In this document: positions 34,572-36,719 of the stretch, piece by piece | Layout: every line of letters starts with the position of its first letter | Numbering within the stretch: the first letter of the stretch is position 1 | DNA from: Flavobacteriales bacterium UBA7325 | Lineage (GTDB): Bacteria > Bacteroidota > Bacteroidia > Flavobacteriales_D > Crocinitomicaceae | Length of the DNA: 36,719 nucleotides | Assembly: GCA_002471375.1 (NCBI GenBank) | Contig: DKPV01000052.1 | Span: forward strand, 2,724 to 39,442 | Direction of reading: 5' to 3' | Translations under genes and position numbers: made by a program | The notes under the pieces: generated by a model | Told to the model about the DNA's origin: nothing | The model's input: the letters and a program-made list of their open reading frames with translations, nothing else | Databases searched by the model: none

Positions 34572-34865
34572 CTATTCTTTAATAACTTTGAAACTCTTCG
34601 TTCTTCCCGAATAAACGACATCAAGAACATAGACCCCCGCAGCCAATCTAGCCACCTCAAGACTATAACCATTTTTAATTTTTCTTTGTTCAACGGCTAA
34701 CCATCTTCCTTGACTGTCGAAGAGCTTAATCCTATCCAATTTTTCGGTAGTCTGAATTCGTATTACATCTTCAAATGGATTCGGATAGATAGCAAGACCC
34801 TCATCCGACAATATGTTTAGGTCATTTATTTCACTAAATCGATAAAAGATTCTGGTTTTTTCAAT
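34572..34865 (-). pseudogene. Orphan T9SS C-terminal sorting domain (remnant of a secreted protein)
   Basis: Minus-strand residues from IYPNPFEDVIRI through IKLFDSQGRWLAVEQ, LEVARLAAGVYVLDV and the ending KSFKVIKE match the type A sorting domain that directs proteins through the type IX secretion system and anchors them to the surface. About 80 residues is the size of that domain alone, with no signal peptide or cargo part. TTG 34811 is the only usable start. In frame upstream lie about 18 more codons (RIFYRFSEIND-type, as in the linker of such proteins), up to TGA 34866-34868. It is therefore probably the 3' end of a lost cargo gene. Its stop lies 1 nt from the end of the opposite small frame. 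Confidence 0.75.
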
Positions 34866-34916
34866 TCAAGTACAAAATATTGGCTTCTACATTTCTTTTT
34901 TGCGTCAAATTCAGTT

Positions 34917-36125
34917 TTACTTTCTTCGATTTGCAAGTAAAGGAGGTGGCTCTCCATTAAATGGATTCCATCGACTAATACTTTTCGCATCCATTCCTGA
35001 AGCTTTCATAATTGCACGATCACCATAGCGCTCTCTTATAACATCCATCGCCTGGTACAGACTCAAAATTGTTGGGTCTTCAAATAGACTAATTTGATGT
35101 GTCCCTTCAACAAGGTGACTAAATCGAACACCAATCAATCGAACCAACACTCTACGGTCATAACGCTTTCGGAACAACTCCAACACTAGAGGAATGATTA
35201 CATGATCAGCGGCGCTGTATGGAATCTTCTTTTGCAAAGTATACGTCTGAAAATCCGAATATCGAATCTTAACTGTAACACAGGATGTCAATTTATTCCC
35301 TCGTCGTAATTGGTACACTAAATTCTCCGCCATTGCCGTCATAATTGCTTCAAGTTTATGAATATCGATTGTGTCTTTATCAAACGTTCGTTCGGTTGAA
35401 ATCGACTTTCGTTCTTTGTATGGAATAACTGGAGAATTATCAATTCCATTTGCCTTCTTCCAAATCATGATTCCATTCTTGCCAAAGACACGTTCCATAA
35501 CTTCAATTGGCATCTCCTGAACCGTTAAAATTCGTTTCACTCCGAGATTACACAATGTTCGGTAGGTAGTATCTCCCACCATCGGAATCTTCTTCACAGA
35601 AAGTGGTGCTAGAAAAGGCTTCTCTGTCCCAAGTGACACCACTCTCTCACTGTTTGGCTTTGCTTCTCCCGTTGCTATTTTGGAAACCGTTTTGTTATTC
35701 GAAAGTCCAAATGATATTGGCAATCCGCTTTCTTTGATAATTCGTGTTCGCAATTCCGAAGCAAATTGATTACAACCAAAGAATCGATCCATCCCGGAAA
35801 GGTCCATGTAAAATTCATCAACAGAAGTTTTTTCGTAAAGCGGCACACTTTCCTTGATGATATCACTCACAATTTTGGAGAACTTGGTATAGATTCCCGA
35901 ATTCCCTCTTAGCACAATTGCTTCAGGACACAGCTGTCTCGCCATACGCATAGGCATCGCCGAATGAACCCCAAACTTACGTGCCTCATAACTACATGCG
36001 GCAACAACCCCACGATCTGATGTGCCTCCGATTAATACGGGGCGATCATTCAAGCTACTATCGATCAATCGTTCGCATGACACAAAAAATGTATCGAGAT
36101 CCATATGTACAATTGTTCTATCCAT
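34917..36125 (-). CDS. dinB: DNA polymerase IV (Y-family translesion polymerase)
   Basis: DinB copies past damaged bases with low fidelity. The 402-residue protein has MDLDTFF (8-14), supplying the first metal-binding Asp and the steric gate, and SVDEFYMDLS (101-110) with the catalytic Asp-Glu. A helix-hairpin-helix (PMVGDTTYRTLCNLG, about 181-195) and a little-finger domain (about 240-340) follow. QISLF (344-348) is a good match to the beta-clamp-binding motif. A further 50 residues follow it, ending with RWNPFNGEPPPLLANRRK. It starts 31 nt after the dnaE-type gene, so the two are probably co-transcribed as a damage-tolerance pair. Confidence 0.92.
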   Translation of the reverse strand: MDRTIVHMDLDTFFVSCERLIDSSLNDRPVLIGGTSDRGVVAACSYEARKFGVHSAMPMRMARQLCPEAIVLRGNSGIYTKFSKIVSDIIKESVPLYEKTSVDEFYMDLSGMDRFFGCNQFASELRTRIIKESGLPISFGLSNNKTVSKIATGEAKPNSERVVSLGTEKPFLAPLSVKKIPMVGDTTYRTLCNLGVKRILTVQEMPIEVMERVFGKNGIMIWKKANGIDNSPVIPYKERKSISTERTFDKDTIDIHKLEAIMTAMAENLVYQLRRGNKLTSCVTVKIRYSDFQTYTLQKKIPYSAADHVIIPLVLELFRKRYDRRVLVRLIGVRFSHLVEGTHQISLFEDPTILSLYQAMDVIRERYGDRAIMKASGMDAKSISRWNPFNGEPPPLLANRRK

Positions 36126-36156
36126 AATTTATTATCTCTCTTGTTTTTAATCTACT

Positions 36157-36719
36157 TCAGGCAACATTTGTTCTTCCGGTACTCGCCTCAATGGAAATAT
36201 CTTGCGGCTCTCGTTTCGACTTATTTGATTTCCCCAAGTAGTTCTTACGCCGATTATTCGTTACCAATTCTGACTCTGCCTTCACTTCCTCCACTTCCGA
36301 GTAACGAGGATCTTCTAACACATCCAGCTTATGCATATAGTCTACTTCGATATTCACACAGTCATACTCAACTAGAACTTTACCATGAATTCTGTAGACG
36401 CCTTTCCCCCGAAAGCGAAACCGTTCCGCAACTTGAGGAAAATGAACAGTATCCAGCCATTCTCCTTCTTCATCGAGAAGTGTTCCGAAGAACATACTTT
36501 GACCAGTTGAAGTCGATGTTCGTTTTACGTGAATCAAATAACCTTTTACCCAAACAGATTTGTTTGCATGCTTAGTTAAATCTCTTGCCATAACAATCGC
36601 CTCATCATTCTGTTCTACAATTGAAAATGGATTATGGAGCGGAAAGCCTAGCAACTCAATCTGATCAAACATTGCCTCCTCTTGTGAGTGCGAGAGTTTA
36701 GGGATTTCATACTCCTGTG
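36157..36719 (-). CDS. dnaE: DNA polymerase III alpha subunit, C-terminal part (5' end outside window)
   Basis: The reading frame is open through the right edge, and only the C-terminal 186 residues are seen. The segment EYEIPKLSHSQEEAMFDQIE then ELLGFPLHNPF matches the boundary before the OB-fold domain of bacterial DnaE. GKGVYRIHGKV and the preceding DEEGEWLDTVHFPQ are typical of the Bacteroidota OB domain. The 171-residue frame from ATG 36672 is therefore a fragment and not a gene of its own. The tail is basic and low in complexity (NNRRKNYLGKSNKSKRE). Pairing with dinB suggests a second, error-tolerant copy rather than the main replicative polymerase, but the catalytic domain lies outside the window and cannot be checked. 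Confidence 0.85.
   Translation of the reverse strand, partial: QEYEIPKLSHSQEEAMFDQIELLGFPLHNPFSIVEQNDEAIVMARDLTKHANKSVWVKGYLIHVKRTSTSTGQSMFFGTLLDEEGEWLDTVHFPQVAERFRFRGKGVYRIHGKVLVEYDCVNIEVDYMHKLDVLEDPRYSEVEEVKAESELVTNNRRKNYLGKSNKSKREPQDISIEASTGRTNVA

Noticed and set aside
34810..34916. A start-less minus-strand frame overlapping the dinB stop (about 34 codons, ending LKKPESFIDLVK)
   Set aside because: No ATG, GTG or TTG is in frame and it overlaps the dinB end and the T9SS remnant. Probably chance, or further debris.
36157..36672. A separate 171-residue gene starting at ATG 36672
   Set aside because: The frame stays open to the window edge and encodes upstream residues typical of DnaE, so it is the 3' end of a larger gene.
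1..36719. CRISPR array, insertion sequence, prophage, tRNA or defence island
   Set aside because: No regularly spaced repeats, transposase, integrase, tRNA-like cloverleaf or known defence genes could be seen on either strand.

Overview
The window reads as an ordinary chromosomal stretch of a member of the Bacteroidota, most likely order Flavobacteriales (inference from content, not a database match). Four things point there: promoters with the Bacteroidota -7 box TAnnTTTG and a TTG-type -33 box; start sites without Shine-Dalgarno motifs; an orphan type IX secretion C-terminal sorting domain; and the gene sets purM-prfA-pyrF, the FtsL-like/PBP3/murE/mraY/murD/ftsW/murG/murC/ftsQ/ftsA/ftsZ order, and dinB next to a dnaE-type polymerase. 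MurE carries DNPR, so the peptidoglycan is probably of the meso-diaminopimelate type.

Layout. 1-257: 3' end of a WG-repeat protein with an apparent frameshift. 308-3404: purM, prfA, pyrF, led by a near-leaderless promoter. 3569-8103: an RND/MMPL transporter with its own promoter, then rfbA and a polyprenyl diphosphate synthase (1-nt overlap). 8164-9481: an ECF sigma factor, a small membrane protein (candidate anti-sigma factor) and a CpxP/Spy-like envelope protein. 9482-9820: a 339-nt gap with a TGA-broken signal-peptide-like frame and the terminator of the opposite operon.

9821-26123, all on the minus strand: a division and cell wall (dcw) cluster of about 16.3 kb. In transcription order it is mraZ, rsmH, ftsL-like, ftsI, murE, mraY, murD, an unrecognised gene, ftsW, murG, murC, ftsQ, ftsA, ftsZ and a GatB/YqeY gene. 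Most junctions overlap or abut (TAATG, ATGA), so it looks like one transcript ending at the hairpin at 9745-9773. murF, murB and ddl are absent. Upstream of mraZ are two pairs of MraZ-box-like repeats in opposite orientations and a perfect 10-bp dyad.

26402-29471: an EamA-type transporter, rplU-rpmA with a strong promoter and terminator, and serS. 29492-34254: envelope proteins (a lipoprotein, a double OmpA-like protein, a coiled-coil lipoprotein, a TPR protein and a lipoprotein MsrA). 34289-34865: debris, namely a two-helix membrane protein broken by TAG and an orphan T9SS sorting domain. 34917-36719 (minus): dinB and the 3' end of a dnaE-type gene, a likely translesion synthesis pair.

I see no CRISPR array, insertion sequence, tRNA, rRNA, phage or obvious defence system. 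The most unusual points are the dcw gene that resembles a degenerate Mur-ligase C-terminal domain, the ECF sigma gene that seems to start at a leaderless CTG, the two-sided MraZ-box arrangement, and several broken or start-less frames that may be either biological or sequence errors.
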